The notes beneath the pieces are model-generated. The model saw nothing but the letters and a program-made list of their open reading frames with translations, did no database searches and was not told the origin of the DNA. Below, piece after piece: positions 1 to 10,899 of a stretch of DNA of 64,000 nucleotides. Within the stretch, counting starts at the first letter, position 1, and each line of letters begins with the position of its first letter. The translations under genes were made by a program, and so were the position numbers. The DNA comes from Prosopocoilus inquinatus (lineage: Eukaryota; Arthropoda; Insecta; Coleoptera; Lucanidae), in NCBI GenBank assembly GCA_036172665.1, contig CM069871.1:1798001-1862000 (forward strand). Direction: 5' to 3'.

Positions 1-1
1 T

Positions 2-680
2 CTTAAGATTTTTAGAAAAATTATTAACGTTCAGGTTGCATACCTTGATTTATTGGAGCTGTGGTGTAAACGTAACGATATGTGTCTGAACATTTCGAAA
101 TGTGAGGTTATTAAATTTACCAGGAAATCCCGAAACATCAATTTTGATTATAAACTAAACAACAGTGAACTTGTGAAACTAGACAGTATTAAAGACTTGG
201 GTGTCATATTTGACAAAAAAAAACTGTCCTTCAATTTACGTTTAGATTTAGTTGTAGCAAGAACTGTGCGGTTACTGGGTTTTATTAAGTGCGATACAAA
301 GGAATTTACTAATATTAGATCTATAAACCTCCTGTACACTGCCTTTATTCGATCGATATTTGACTATGCGTGTATCATTTGGTCTCCTATGTATGTTACA
401 CATATTGAAAGATTAGAAAATATCCAAAAAAAAATTGTGAAGTATGTATTTGTGTTTTAAGGCTAAATTTTTTTTTTTTTTGAAAATAATTATGAACATT
501 TCTTAAGTCTCTTTGGTTTATCTTGTTTAAAACGAAGAAGACAGTATTTTGAGATCGTATTTATGTATAATTTGTTAAATAATTTCATTGCTAGCCCGGA
601 CATTATTTCATCGGTGATGTTCAGACCTCCTCCACGAGATGTGAGAAGTCAGCACATGCTTTCATGTCTCTTTTGTTACA
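2..680 (+). pseudogene. Non-LTR retrotransposon reverse transcriptase, C-terminal remnant
   Basis: The frame is open from the left window edge and matches the C-terminal third of LINE reverse transcriptases (jockey/CR1/I-like; clade not resolved). Visible landmarks are the LNISKCEVIKF stretch after the catalytic region, the KDLGVIFD block, LLGFI, LLYTAFIRSIFDYACIIWSP and IERLENIQKKIVKYV. A TAA stop at 458-460 and a T-run at about 466-480 break it. The same frame then resumes with LSLFGLSCLKRRRQYFEIV and continues through LLNNFIASPDIISSVMF, which matches the usual thumb/tail region, until similarity is lost near 680. The catalytic FADD-type motif would lie left of the window. The stop and homopolymer expansion suggest a dead copy. 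Family assignment is from recognisable motifs, not a search. Confidence 0.85.
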
Positions 681-897
681 GTCGATTTTGTTATTACGCA
701 TTTATTTCCGATTCGGCTAAGAACTGGCAACGTTGCTACTGGACGCCTACCGGCAACGCTCGGCGTTGTGTCATCTGGCAACGCTGTAACATTCGCGGCA
801 GGAAGCGATTCTTTCAAATTAATAATTTCTTATTGGTGTTTAATCTCCGTCTTCTGACGTCATAATTTTCCCATTGGATTGGCCATTTTGTGTAGTC

Positions 898-904
898 TAT
901 AAAA
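898..904 (+). promoter_or_regulatory. TATA box candidate
   Basis: TATAAAA preceded by TC and followed by CGG. Possible initiator sequences (TTCAGCGG near 919, CATTCATTC near 945) lie 20-50 bp downstream. A good splice-donor-like sequence follows 210 bp later, which together suggests the start of a transcription unit, perhaps an LTR or TE promoter. No downstream protein is recognisable. Confidence 0.35.
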
Positions 905-1115
905 CGGAAATCATCTTCTTCAGCGGCCATTGTGTATTACGGGCATTCATTCATTCTTCTGACTCGTGCGAGAGCAGACGCATATTCAGTGCTATCGACG
1001 GTTTGTGTTTGTTTATACAAAACCACTTTTCTACGGATTTTCCGGAAGCAAATATCTCTCCCGAGTCTTGTGGAACGTTTATACGTTCACGTCCAACGAG
1101 TTTGCTAAGTAGCAG

Positions 1116-1177
1116 GTATGTTTAATTAATTCGTTCGTTACACGTGGTTAATGGTTGTTCTTTCCGTCCCCTTTCAG
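1116..1177 (+). other. Possible 62-bp intron
   Basis: A donor CAG|GTATGT at 1113-1121 and an acceptor with pyrimidine tract, CCCCTTTCAG, ending at 1177 define a 62-bp interval, which is a typical small intron length in insects. It lies downstream of the TATA-like element. Neither flanking exon has a convincing protein, so it could be a 5' UTR intron or coincidence. Confidence 0.3.
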
Positions 1178-2322
1178 AGTCGTTTGTTTGTTGATGGTTA
1201 TTGTTACTGATTGCATTAGTATTAGTACTGAGCGTTGGTATCAGTTCCCGAATGGGTATGTGAACATTTCGAATACGAAACGCACCTGTGTTTGAATCGC
1301 TGGACTCCGTTGCGACATTAGAGCGAGACAGACATCTAGAGTTGGACCACCGTTGGCAGCATTGCTGATTGAAAATCGTCTTGGAACGAAGCGGCGCCTA
1401 CCAACTAGTGACATCTTACGCTTCTCGCAGGAACTGGAGCTCAGCTGAGCGACAAAGAGTGACGTATACCATTATTATTTTGATTCGAATTGCATGCCGA
1501 CTATTTTACCGGACACGAAAGCAACTTACGTATTTAATAGTTCGTAACTTAGTTTAATATTTAAGTAACGTCTACGTAAATTTCGTGGTGTCTTTGGAGC
1601 ACCGATTGTGAGGTCAGATCTGTCCATCCCGCGTATTATGGTTATCATTTAAAGTTTTGATAGGTTACAATTTAAACATTGTTAAATTTTGTTCAACTAG
1701 TGTATGTGTGTGTTAATAAACACCGTATCACTGAACGTGTTTTGCTTATGTTAATCTCCTACTTTGAACGCATCAAGAGAGGAAAAATCTCCTGGAGAAA
1801 ATTGAGAATACTTCAAGCGCGCACATTGAGGCCTTGGGAAAGCATCAAAGTGTGTTTGACAATTGGGAAGGTAATTCCCTGGCGCCCTATTTGTTTATAT
1901 TTAGTTACCCCGCCCATTCTCCACCAAGTTCAGCCGTGGCAACCAGTTGTCCAAAGACAACGCTATCTGTTACCAGTATTACGATGTTGGAATCCAGGAG
2001 TATTAGCTTTTAAATCTTTTGGTGGTAACACTTTCATAAAACTAACTATGGTCAAAATTCTCCTCTCAGCAGGGTGGTTAATATATATAACATGTTTAAT
2101 TGTCACTACGATTTAATTGGTGTATTAAAGAATAAATTTATTTTTTATGCTAGAAAATTTCTAGAAAATATGTGAAATATATACTTATTTTTGGATGGAA
2201 CTTCATATTTAATTTTATTTACTCTACGCTATATTGGCATTTATGTTATTTAGAATTTATTGTGCTTTAAGCGAACTGGAATTTTGAATCTATGTTTATT
2301 GGAATTTTTCCGTTAATAAATC

Positions 2323-2323
<1 letters not shown>
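1178..2323 (+). other. Possible transcribed TE segment, product unknown
   Basis: Non-repetitive within the window. It has several weakly coding-like frames, the longest about 145 codons at 1679-2116, which I do not recognise. An AATAAA lies at 2131-2136 and the segment ends in an (ATT)n tract. A terminal microsatellite of this sort is common at the 3' end of LINEs, so this could be the 3' part of a retroelement whose 5' end was replaced. Function not assignable. Confidence 0.25.

Positions 2324-2376
<53 letters not shown>
2324..2376. repeat. (ATT)n microsatellite
   Basis: About 17 perfect ATT units directly after the sequence AATAAATCC. It is plausibly the simple-repeat 3' tail of a non-LTR element. 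Confidence 0.9.
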
Positions 2377-2379
<3 letters not shown>

Positions 2380-3399
2380 CCGAGGAAATCAAAATGTTTG
2401 AAGTCGACGTAAGAGTAAAGTACGCTTATTTTTCGAGATACGCGGAAATATCATTTGGAAACGTTATTTAGCAAAGCTGTGAGATCACAAATATGAAATC
2501 ATGATCGCCTATAACAATAAAGCTAAAAGAATGACATTGATGACATTGTCAAAAAAATGAGGATATGCAGTGTTTTTAAATCCCGTCACGTAACTTTTAA
2601 ATATCGACTTCTTGTGATTGTTAATCCCTTAAAACAACCCTATACTATACGGGTTAGGGCAATAATACGTTAGTTAAAAAAAAAGTGGCGGCGCTCGCGC
2701 GCAGATTTAATGCGAACCTAACGAAAATCTATGATTTGAGTTCGAATAACGGCGCGATAACGGCTAATATAATCAAATTTTATCGCGAATTAATTCCGCT
2801 TTATGGGTTGATGTTTTCCTCGCGGATTTTACGCGCGCGAGATACAAGGCAATTTAAAACGCATAAAAACGAAATAATATTGGCGTTCCGCCTAGACCGT
2901 AATGTCCTTAACGGCGCATATTATTAAAAAAAATCGAGGCCGCGCACCCGCCGGGATGTTCGTGAACTTGTTCGTGCAATTTTGCTTAAAATAATGAACA
3001 AACTCTGGCAACGCTTGCATCAGCAATAGCATCAATCTTGTCTGTTGATTTATTTGTTTTCGCCATGTTGTCTTGTTTCTGAAAATCCAAAAATTTAAAA
3101 ATATGAATACGAATTAACATAAAAGTACGAATAACAAACGAATCCTATGTATAAACGAAGACTCCTCCTCCTTCTTCTTCGTTTTGTTTTCCTTTTTCGA
3201 ATCCGAGAAAAGAAAAATCAGGTGAAATAATTTTGAAATGCGCGCGAACGAAAAACAAAAGCCGACGACCAACCGCAAAAAACAAAATACTTTTTGCATC
3301 CGTCTCGTTAAGTTTTTTTTTTTTTTTTTAATTTTGAGCACGATTTAATTCATCTTACATAAATAACGAAACAAATGAATTCTAAGTGTTGTATTTTCT
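2377..3399. other. No gene seen; one CpG-rich patch
   Basis: Mostly AT-rich. A patch at about 2685-2960 is unusually rich in CG dinucleotides (GGCGGCGCTCGCGCGCAG, ACGCGCGCGAG). An 80-codon open frame there starts without ATG and shows no family resemblance. A T-run occurs at about 3311-3329. Confidence 0.4.
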
Positions 3400-3416
3400 C
3401 CCCCCCCCCCCCCCCC
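3400..3416. repeat. Poly-C tract (17 C)
   Basis: Uninterrupted run of 17 cytosines between AT-rich repeats. It is a potential i-motif or G-quadruplex strand and also a likely site of sequencing-length error. Confidence 0.9.
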
Positions 3417-3489
3417 AATGATGGTGTTTTGGTTTCCGTTTCTCTTTGCATTTTTCAATTTCTTTCAAATTTATAATACATAACCACGG

Positions 3490-3835
3490 CCTCCTGCAGT
3501 TTTTCAAGGATCAAGAACGTTCTCTCGTTCTCTTTTGTTTTTTGTTTTTTGTTTTTTCGTTTTTGTTGAACTCGACAAAAAGAATATTTCCTCCGCTCCT
3601 CGTTCGAATTCGCGAACGTCACGATCGTGGTTTGTTTTTCGTCTCTTTCTCGTTTTGAAATTTTGAAACTCGCCAAATGTTTGGCCGCTATTTTTGGAAA
3701 TTTTTCGCGATTTTTGGAAATTTTCCTTTTTCTTTTATAGCTGTTGCTCTCTCATCGTTTGACCTCTCTTTGCGACTTTCAAGAATAAGCGAGCTAAACA
3801 CTTCGAGCTCTCGTTATCGATTTAATTAATCATAA
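3490..3835 (+). repeat. Dispersed repeat, module 1
   Basis: This segment, from AAGAACGTTCTCTCGTTCTC through GCGAACGTCACGATCGTGG to the TCGATTTAATTAATCA end, recurs almost unchanged at about 16214-16502. It precedes the same downstream modules in both places, so the two loci share a composite repeat. Confidence 0.8.
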
Positions 3836-3949
3836 AAAATAAGTTAATTAAAAACAGAAAGCAACTTGAAGAGATCGAGAACCAATAAAGAACGAAAATT
3901 TCAAAAAGATAAATAAATTTCAATATGGCCAATAGAAAACCGAAAATAA

Positions 3950-5090
3950 GGAAAAACGAAACACGATCGACCGGAAAGGAACTTAACCTCAAAATACTTC
4001 TTCAGACTTCCATTATTGATTTAATTAATCAGAAAAATTAAAAACAAAATAAAATTTTTAAATGGTTAACAATTTCTCCGTGTTTCGTGAGATGAATCGT
4101 GCAGACCCAGTCAGTGTTGCCAACGTGGTACGTTTTACTTCAGATTAGGTTTATTTAATAAGCACTTTAAAAACAGAATCACTCTGGAGAAAGAAAAATT
4201 ACAGAAAACTGTAACTGTCTTTTTAACCGACCCAATCATATTGATGCGTTAAGGCGGAAATTTCAAAAAGAAAACAAAAAGCCTCATCTTTCCCCCCAAA
4301 ACTCACCATTGCTACATTTTGTTTTATTAAAAGGAAGAAATAATTTTGAAATGCCCTGTTGACGTAAGCGGAAATTACGTAGTGTTTTTCGTGGCGTATT
4401 TTCCTTCCCTACAAAAAACAAAAATTACCAAAAAAAATAAATAAATAAATAAATTTCAATTGTGTCCAATAAAAAAACTGAAAATAACGAAAAACAAAAC
4501 ACGGTCGACCGGAAAGGAACTTAACCTCAAAATACTTCTTCAGACTTCCATTATTGATTTAATTAATCAGAAAAATTAAAAACAAAATGAAATTTTTAAA
4601 TGGTTAAAAATATCTCCGCCTTTCATGAGATGAATCGTGCAGACCCAGTCAGTGTTGCCAACGCGGTACGTTTTACATCAGATTTGGTTTATTTAGTAAG
4701 CACTTTAAAAACAGAATCACTCTGGAGAAAGAAAAATTACAGAAAACTGTAACTGTCTTTTTAACCGACCCAATCATATTGATGCGTTAAGGCGGAAATT
4801 TCAAAAAGAAAACAAAAAGCCTCATCTCTCCCCCCCAAAACTCACCATTGCTACATTTTGTTTTATTAAAAGAAAGAAATAATTTTGAAATGCCCTGTTG
4901 ACGTAACCGGAAATTACGTAGTGTTTTTCGTGACGTATTTTCCTTCCCTACAAGAAAGAACAAAAATTACCAAAAAAAATAAATAAATAAATAAATTTCA
5001 ATTGTGTCCAATAAAAAAAACTGAAAATAACGAAAAACAAAACACGATCGACTGGAAAGGAACTTAACCTCAAAATACTTCAAGCTTCCA
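3950..5090 (+). repeat. Dispersed repeat family, tandem duplication of ~538 bp
   Basis: Two consecutive copies and the start of a third. The phrase CGACCGGAAAGGAACTTAAC occurs near 3965 and 4505 and in altered form near 5049; AATGGTTAA recurs at 4061 and 4599. Each unit holds, in order: a segment with GATGAATCGTGCAGACCCAG; a mini-hairpin ATTACAG/CTGTAA; a CCCAATCATATTG element; GCGTTAAGGCGG; a T-rich joint; and a GTTGACGTAA/GGAAATTACGTAG segment. The same order occurs at 12.9-13.4 and 16.6-17.1 kb. Confidence 0.85.
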
Positions 5091-5108
5091 TTTTTTTTCT
5101 CTCTCTCT

Positions 5109-5152
5109 TTTTTTTATCTGTGGTGGTCGCCCACCAGGGTCCTAACTCACAG
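5109..5152 (-). mobile_element. SINE 3'-end fragment
   Basis: Read on the minus strand this is a 3' end of the same type as the SINE at 9331-9605: a T-run on the plus strand followed by ATCTGTGGTGGTCGCCCACC and AGGGTCCTAACTCA. It aligns with AATCTGTGGTGTTTGCCCAA and CGGGGTCTTAAGTCA of the fuller copy. Only the terminal ~40 bp are present, as expected of a 5'-truncated insertion. Confidence 0.6.
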
Positions 5153-5860
5153 ATTTATTGACTTAATTAATCGAGAAAATAAAATAAATAAAAAGAGCAA
5201 CTTGGAAGAAATTAAAGGAAAAACAATTTTTAAAGTAACAAAGGAATAATTTTAAATTCTCAGTGTTTCTAGAAGAAGATGAATTAGAGAAGTTTAATTT
5301 CGAGATCGAATCGTGCAGGCCCCGCCTAGTGTTGAATTTTACTTCAAGTTTGATTTATTTGGACAAGCACTTAGAACGGAATCAGTTTGGAGAAAGAAAA
5401 ATTACAGGAAACTGTAATTGTTTACTATTTTTTTACCATCGATTGTAGATTGACACATTAAAATACGAAGAATAAAAGATGAATTGCAATCGAAACCTGA
5501 AGAGCTTTACCGATTACCTTAATTAGTTGAAAAGAAACGCAAACTACTCAAATAAGAAACAGCGAAATGCAAGAAATGAAATGGCGTTAAAAACAAATGA
5601 AAAATTGACGACTGCCAATTATGACGCAACACGAAAACAAAAGTTGTTATTTCTCCGAATCAGTTATTTGAAACTAATATGGAATAACAAAATTGTGATA
5701 AAAACAGAACAAAAATCTTAAATAAATCAAAACTCAATATGATAACGAAAGAGAACAGAGTGTTTAAAAATCACGACAATGATAAAAAAAGTAAAAAAAA
5801 AATGAATGCAAAACTATTAGAAAACAATGGAATAAGTTTTACAGTTTTATTTTCAATTTT
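5153..5860 (+). other. Diverged copy of the dispersed repeat, then A-rich DNA
   Basis: The stretch 5265-5425 is an eroded relative of the module seen at 4075-4215: GAATCGTGCAGGCCCCGCCT followed by a lost spacer and GGAATCAGTTTGGAGAAAG. It keeps a perfect hairpin with ATTACAG at 5401-5407, a GAAA loop, and CTGTAAT at 5412-5418. The remainder to 5860 is A-rich and gene-free. Confidence 0.6.
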
Positions 5861-7241
5861 TTAACAATATTCTTTTGTTTTCCATTAATATAATTCTTAT
5901 TTGTTTCGATTGCTCCTTTCAGTTTTTGTTTTGTTTTATTTTATTCTTATTTTAATTTATTTGAAAATCACGAAAGAAAAAAACAAAAGAAAACTTAAAT
6001 AAACAGAAACTGGGCCAACTGAACTTGAAGAAAAAAAAACAGAAACAAAAAAAGAGAAGCACATGAAAATTATAAAAACGATAAAAAATGAAACGATCTC
6101 TTTTTTTGCATATTTGAAAATCACGAGAATAGTAAAAAGTAAAATAAAATAAAAGTTGAATAAACAGAAAAGTGACCCCGACTTAATTGAAACAAAAAAA
6201 AAAACACAAAACAAAAAGAGGAGGAGGAACGTTTAAAAATTATAAAATCGACAAGAAAATAAACTTTCTCTTTTGTTTTTTTTTACAAATTTGAAAATTA
6301 CGAAAATAACAAAACAAAAATAACAGAAAACTTGAAGCTGAAAAAGAAAAGAAAAAGAACGAACGAAGGAAAGGCAGCAAACAATTATAACACGAAAAAT
6401 TAATGCGACGAAAAGAAACAAAACAAGAAAAAAACAATGAAATGAAAAGAAAAGAAAACCGAATGGTTTGATTTCAAAAATATTAGAAGCTGAAGATCGT
6501 TCCTAGAATAAAGTGAAGTAAAGAGAAAAGAAAAAAATAAACAAGCGAAGGAAAAGAAACAAATGCTTACAACACGAAAAATAAATGCGATAAAAAGAAA
6601 AAAAAACAAAAAAAAACAATTGAATGAAAAGAAAAATGATTTGAATTTGATTTCAAAAATATTACAAGCTGAAGATCGTTACTAGAATAAAGTGAAGTAA
6701 AGAACAGGCTGAAAACAAAAACAAACGAAGGAAAAGAAACGAGCAACTGTAACACGAAAAAATAATATGACGGAAAGAAACAAAGCAAAAAAGAAAAAAC
6801 AATGGAATGAAAAGAAAAAAAAGCAAATGTTTTGGTTTGATTTCAAAAATATTAGAAGCTGCTTCTTTTGTATTTACCGACAGTTTCGAGTTTTCTACTC
6901 GCTAGTTTTTTTTTTTTTTTTAATTAAGTCGCGGTCACTTTTCTGTATATTCAACTTTTATTTTATTTTACTTTTTGCTATTCTCGTGATTTTCAAACAT
7001 GTAAGAAACAAAGGAGAAAGTTTGATTTTATATCGATTTTATCATTTTCTTGTGCTTCTCTTTTTTGTTTTTGTTTTTTTTTTTTTCTCTTCAATTTCCG
7101 TTGGTCCAGTTCCTGTTTATTTAAGTTTTCTTTTGTTTTTTTTCTTTCGTGATTTTCAAATAAAAAATTTAAACATAAAATAAAACAAAACAAAACTGAA
7201 AGGATCTATTAATGGAAAACAAAAGAATATTGTTAATTAGA
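5861..7241. repeat. Large inverted repeat (arms ~340 bp, loop ~700 bp)
   Basis: The left arm 5861-6200 and right arm 6905-7241 are reverse complements with small differences. AACAATATTCTTTTGTTTTC and CTCCTTTCAG at the outer left return inverted as CTGAAAGGATC and GAAAACAAAAGAATATTGTT at the outer right. AAAAGTGACCCCGACTTAAT at the inner left returns as AATTAAGTCGCGGTCACTTT. The loop holds three or four repeats of an AG-rich unit (TTTGATTTCAAAAATATTAG, GAAGATCGTT, AATAAAGTGAAGTAAAG) that also occurs at 25.97-26.1 and 26.85-27.06 kb. It is probably a foldback element or two oppositely inserted copies. Confidence 0.8.
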
Positions 7242-7611
7242 TTTTGTATTATGCTAATGTTAGTTTCGGTTTCGTTTTTAATTTTTATTTCAGTTTTACT
7301 TCGTTTTACTTTTCATTTTCTTGTATTGTCGTTCGATTTTTAATTTTTTGCTCGGCTTGGGTCGAATTAGGTTGGTGACTTAACTCTAATAATTATTAAA
7401 AAAAGAAGAAAAGAAACAATATTCTTTTTTTTAACTCAAAACTCAAGAAATTAAAACAGCTGTCACATACGTCCAATTAATTTCGTTCTATAATTGACAA
7501 CTGTCAAAGTTTTTTTTTGCACCTTTTTAGTTTAAATTAACGCTCGCCAATACAATTTTTTAATAATATAATATCCGAGAAGTTTTTTTTATAAACAGGG
7601 TGGTTATTTCA
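7242..7611. other. AT-rich, no gene seen
   Basis: T-rich then A-rich sequence without recognisable repeats. It ends in ATAAACAGGGTGGTT, a CAGGGTG motif immediately left of the 146-bp array. Confidence 0.5.
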
Positions 7612-9217
7612 TGTGATTTTTTTCTTTTGTCGATATCTCGAGAACGCAAAGGAATCGACCTAAAGTGTACGGGAAGTTTTGTGTTCGGAATCACCTCAAG
7701 AACACACGGTGCAAGTTTGTTGGTTACATCAGGGAACACCCTGTATATAACCTCAGGTGATTTTTTTTCTTTTGTCGATATCTCGAGAACGCGAAGGAAT
7801 TGACCTAAAGTGTACGGGAAGTTTTGTGTTCAGAATCACCTCAAGAACACGTGGTGTAAGTTTGTTGGTCACCTCAGGGAACACCCTGTATATAACCTCA
7901 GGTGATTTTTTTTTCTTTTGTCGATATCTCGAGAACGCAAATGAATTGACCTAAAGTGTACGGGAAGTTTTGTGTTCAGAATCACCTCAAGAACACATGG
8001 TGTAAGTTTGAGGGGTTACCTCAGGGAACACCCTGTATATAACCTCAGGTGATTTTTTTTTCTTTTGTCGATATCTCGAGAACGCAAAGGAATTGAGCTA
8101 AAGTGTACGGGAAGTTTTGTGTTCAGAATCACCTCAAGAACTCATGGTGTAAGTTTGATGGTTACCTCAGGGAACACCCTGTATATAACCGCAGGTGATT
8201 TTTTTTTCTTTTGTCGATATCTCGAGAACGCAAAGGAATTGACCTAAAGTGTACGGGAAGTTTTGTGTTTAGAATCACCTCAAGAACTCATGGTGTAAGT
8301 TTGATGGTTACCTCAGGGAACACCCTGTATATAACCGCAGATGATTTTTTTTTCTTTTGTCGATATCTCGAGAACGCAAAGGAATTGACCTAAAGTGTAC
8401 GGGAAGTTTTGTGTTCAGAATCACCTCAAGAACTCATGGTGTAAGTTTGATGGTTACCTCAGGGAACACCCTGTATATAACCTCAGGTGATTTTTTTTTC
8501 TTTTGTCGATATCTCGAGAACGCGAAGGAATTGACCTAAAGTGTACGGGAAGTTTTGTGTTCAGAATCACCTCAAGAACACGTGGCGTAAGTTTGTTGGT
8601 TACATCAGGGAACACCCTGTATATAACCTCAGGTGATTTTTTTTTCTTTTGTCGATATCTCGAGAACGCAAAGGAATTGACCTAAAGTGTACGGGAAGTT
8701 TTGTGTTCAGAATCACCTCAAGAACTCATGGTGTAAGTTTGATGGTTACCTCAGGGAACACCCTGTATATAACCTCAGGTGATTTTTTTTTCTTTTGTCG
8801 ATATCTCGAGAACGCAAAGGAATTGAGCTAAAGTGTACGGGAAGTTTTGTGTTCAGAATCACCTCAAGAACTCATGGTGTAAGTTTGAGGGGTTACCTCA
8901 GGGAACACCCTGTATATAACCGCAGATGATTTTTTTTCTTTTGTCGATATCTCGAGAACGCGAAGGAATTGACCTAAAGTGTACGGGAAGTTTTGTGTTC
9001 AGAATCACCTCAAGAACTCATGGTGTAAGTTTGATGGTTACCTCAGGGAACACCCTGTATATAACCGCAGATGATTTTTTTTCTTTTGTCGATATCTCGA
9101 GAACGCAAAGGAATTGACCTAAAGAGTACGGGAAGTTTTGTGTTCAGAATCACCTCAAGAACACATGGTGTAAGTTTGTTGGTCACCTCAGGGAACACCC
9201 TGTATATAACCTCAGGT
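7612..9217. repeat. 146-bp satellite array, 11 copies
   Basis: Monomer starts fall at about 7612, 7757, 7902, 8049, 8195, 8341, 8487, 8633, 8779, 8926 and 9071. Each runs from GTGATTTTTTT through TCGATATCTCGAGAACGC, GTGTACGGGAAGTTTTGTGT, AATCACCTCAAGAAC and GGGAACACCCTGTATATAAC. Copies differ by few substitutions, such as AACACGTGG against AACTCATGG and a two-base insertion giving TTTGAGGGGTTACC in copies 3 and 9. The left flank carries CAGGGTGG and every monomer ends with CACCCTGTATATA, so the array may be the amplified body of a CAGGGTG-ended element. Short open frames within are incidental because 146 is not a multiple of three. Confidence 0.97.
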
Positions 9218-9330
9218 CTCGTCAAGTAAAATTAAGTGGACGGTGTTTACTTTTCGGCTGATATAATTCCCCTTGACGAAACACGATTTTGTGCAGTTTT
9301 GTGTGTGGATTGCCAGGTTATCCTGCGTGA

Positions 9331-9605
9331 TTTTTTTTTTTAAATCTGTGGTGTTTGCCCAACGGGGTCTTAAGTCAGGACCTCAGGAGCGGGAGTGCAT
9401 TTTTGTGTATGTAAAGTGTTCCACGGCTTTGTTACTTCCAAACCTCCTCGCCATTGAGGGGGAAGCAGTGTCGAATTGTATCCCCAACACGGAAGGGTGC
9501 CTGAAGTGAGTAACGGCCACCACCGAGAAGTACCTCGAGCGGGGTTCGAACCCACGACTTTACGATTGCAAGGCCCGATCCCTTACCACTGGAGTTTCCT
9601 GTAAT
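9331..9605 (-). mobile_element. tRNA-derived SINE
   Basis: On the minus strand the 5' part resembles a tRNA. A box A-like AACTCCAGTGGTAAGGG lies at about 9596-9580 and a perfect box B, GGGTTCGAACCCC, at 9553-9541. Between them is an anticodon-arm-like CGGGCCTTGCAATCG. A ~180-bp non-tRNA body follows and ends in GGGCAAACACCACAGATTTA plus an A-run (T-run 9331-9341 on the plus strand). This order (pol III promoter, body, A tail) is diagnostic of a SINE. The acceptor stem does not pair, so it is not a functional tRNA gene. The 5' limit is approximate and I see no clear target duplication. Confidence 0.85.
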
Positions 9606-10500
9606 CCTGAATCTGAAACTCTTCTTTTCTGCATTTATTTTTTTTTTGTACCGAACTTCTGATTTACGTACGAGACGCTAAACCCTGTAGGTGGTAAGCG
9701 TAGCTGGGCGTTACGTTGTCGCCGCTAATTTATGCACGGAAACTTTCTAATTGCCATAATAAAGCCGACAAGTTTATTTTCGTCATTTTTTCTCGCCGGA
9801 GAGTTAACGAGTGGCTTACAGGCACCGTGTAATTATTATTCGTAAAAGCATGAATGTGTAAGCCCACACACTCGTCTCGATTTGCCTGCGGTGATGGCGC
9901 GACTTTTATTCGTATTTACATGCGGTGAACGTGTGGGCGGCGGCGGCGGCGGCGGAGACCGCCTTCCCATAAAACTGTTTACACGCAGCCACTTTTTTTT
10001 TACGAGGCGTAATTGATAAGTTTACTTTTACAAATGCGTACGCCCACGCACTCCTCTCATGAAATCCATTCATAAGTTGGCCGGTGAAGATTAATCATTA
10101 ATCACTTACTTCAACGCCCTATTAATCAGACTCTCATTGATTTGTTACTGCCTAGTTTTAAACTAACAAGACTCGTCGGATTTGGAATGCGTGCGGAAGT
10201 AATTAGGGGGGGGGATGCGGAGGGATACGGAGGTTTTGAATTTCTGCAATATATGAAGCTTCGAAGCTTTGCTAGGTACTATTGATACTAAACAGCAGGA
10301 TTTTAGATTCCTTAGCCGCTTTCCAATTGCTAAAGTGCAAGAGGTCCTCCACACCGATCCAACATGTTCCAATTACAGGGTGCGGAACGCATTTGTATTG
10401 CTCTGTTTTACTTTCCCCCGTCCCCTCACGCACTTGTATCTATGACTAGGTACGTTTATATGATTTATGTAACATTTCCATAAAAATTTCGGAAGTGTAA
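9606..10500. other. Single-copy, GC-variable DNA; no gene seen
   Basis: Not repeated elsewhere in the window. It includes a (GGC)n tract at 9937-9955, a nine-G run at 10206-10214, and a recurring theme of GCCCACRCACTC near 9871 and 10040. It could be regulatory DNA; I see no open frame with family resemblance. Confidence 0.4.
9937..9955. repeat. (GGC)n trinucleotide tract
   Basis: Six uninterrupted GGC units between GTGT and GGAGACCGCC. Confidence 0.9.
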
Positions 10501-10552
10501 TCAGTTCAGATCAGATTGGTTCAGATCAGATCAGTTCAGATCATCTCAGATG
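10501..10552. repeat. Short CAGATCAGTT-type repeat
   Basis: About five imperfect repeats of TTCAGATCAG. Confidence 0.8.
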
Positions 10553-10899
10553 CTTGGAAAGTGGTAACTAGTTAATGACGCGCGCGTGACGTAGAAAAAC
10601 GTAATCACGACAAAAATTACGGTCTATTTTCCAGTTACATAAACAATCATAGGAGTCAGAGCCGGTGTCGGTATAGTTTCATCGACTCCAACTCCAATTT
10701 CAGGACTCCGGGTCTGATTCAGCACCCGTGATACGCAGAGATCAAAAATTGGAAAACGGTTCGGCAACATTAAATAAAAAAAAATAGAAATAAAAATTCA
10801 AGCGCCAAAACTAAAGGTGAATGTGAAAAAAAGAATAAGAAACACAACAAGAAACGAAACACTAAATATAGTTACAAATTTTTCACGTTTATGATGGTC

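Noticed and set aside
3510..3530. Heat-shock element
   Set aside because: Only two GAA/TTC units are in register (AGAACGTTCT); the third needed for a good element is missing.
5527..5721. 64-codon frame in A-rich DNA
   Set aside because: Lys/Asn-rich low-complexity translation from A-rich sequence without start context or family.
6900..7193. Membrane protein genes in the inverted repeat
   Set aside because: Phe/Leu-rich translations arise from T-rich arms; the arms are mirror copies and the frames carry no conserved motif.
7612..9217. CRISPR array
   Set aside because: Units are head-to-tail without spacers. The same holds for every other tandem array in the window, and the genome is eukaryotic.
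9541..9596. A tRNA gene on the minus strand
   Set aside because: Box A and box B are good, but the ends do not form an acceptor stem and a ~180-bp body with an A tail follows, so it is a SINE head.
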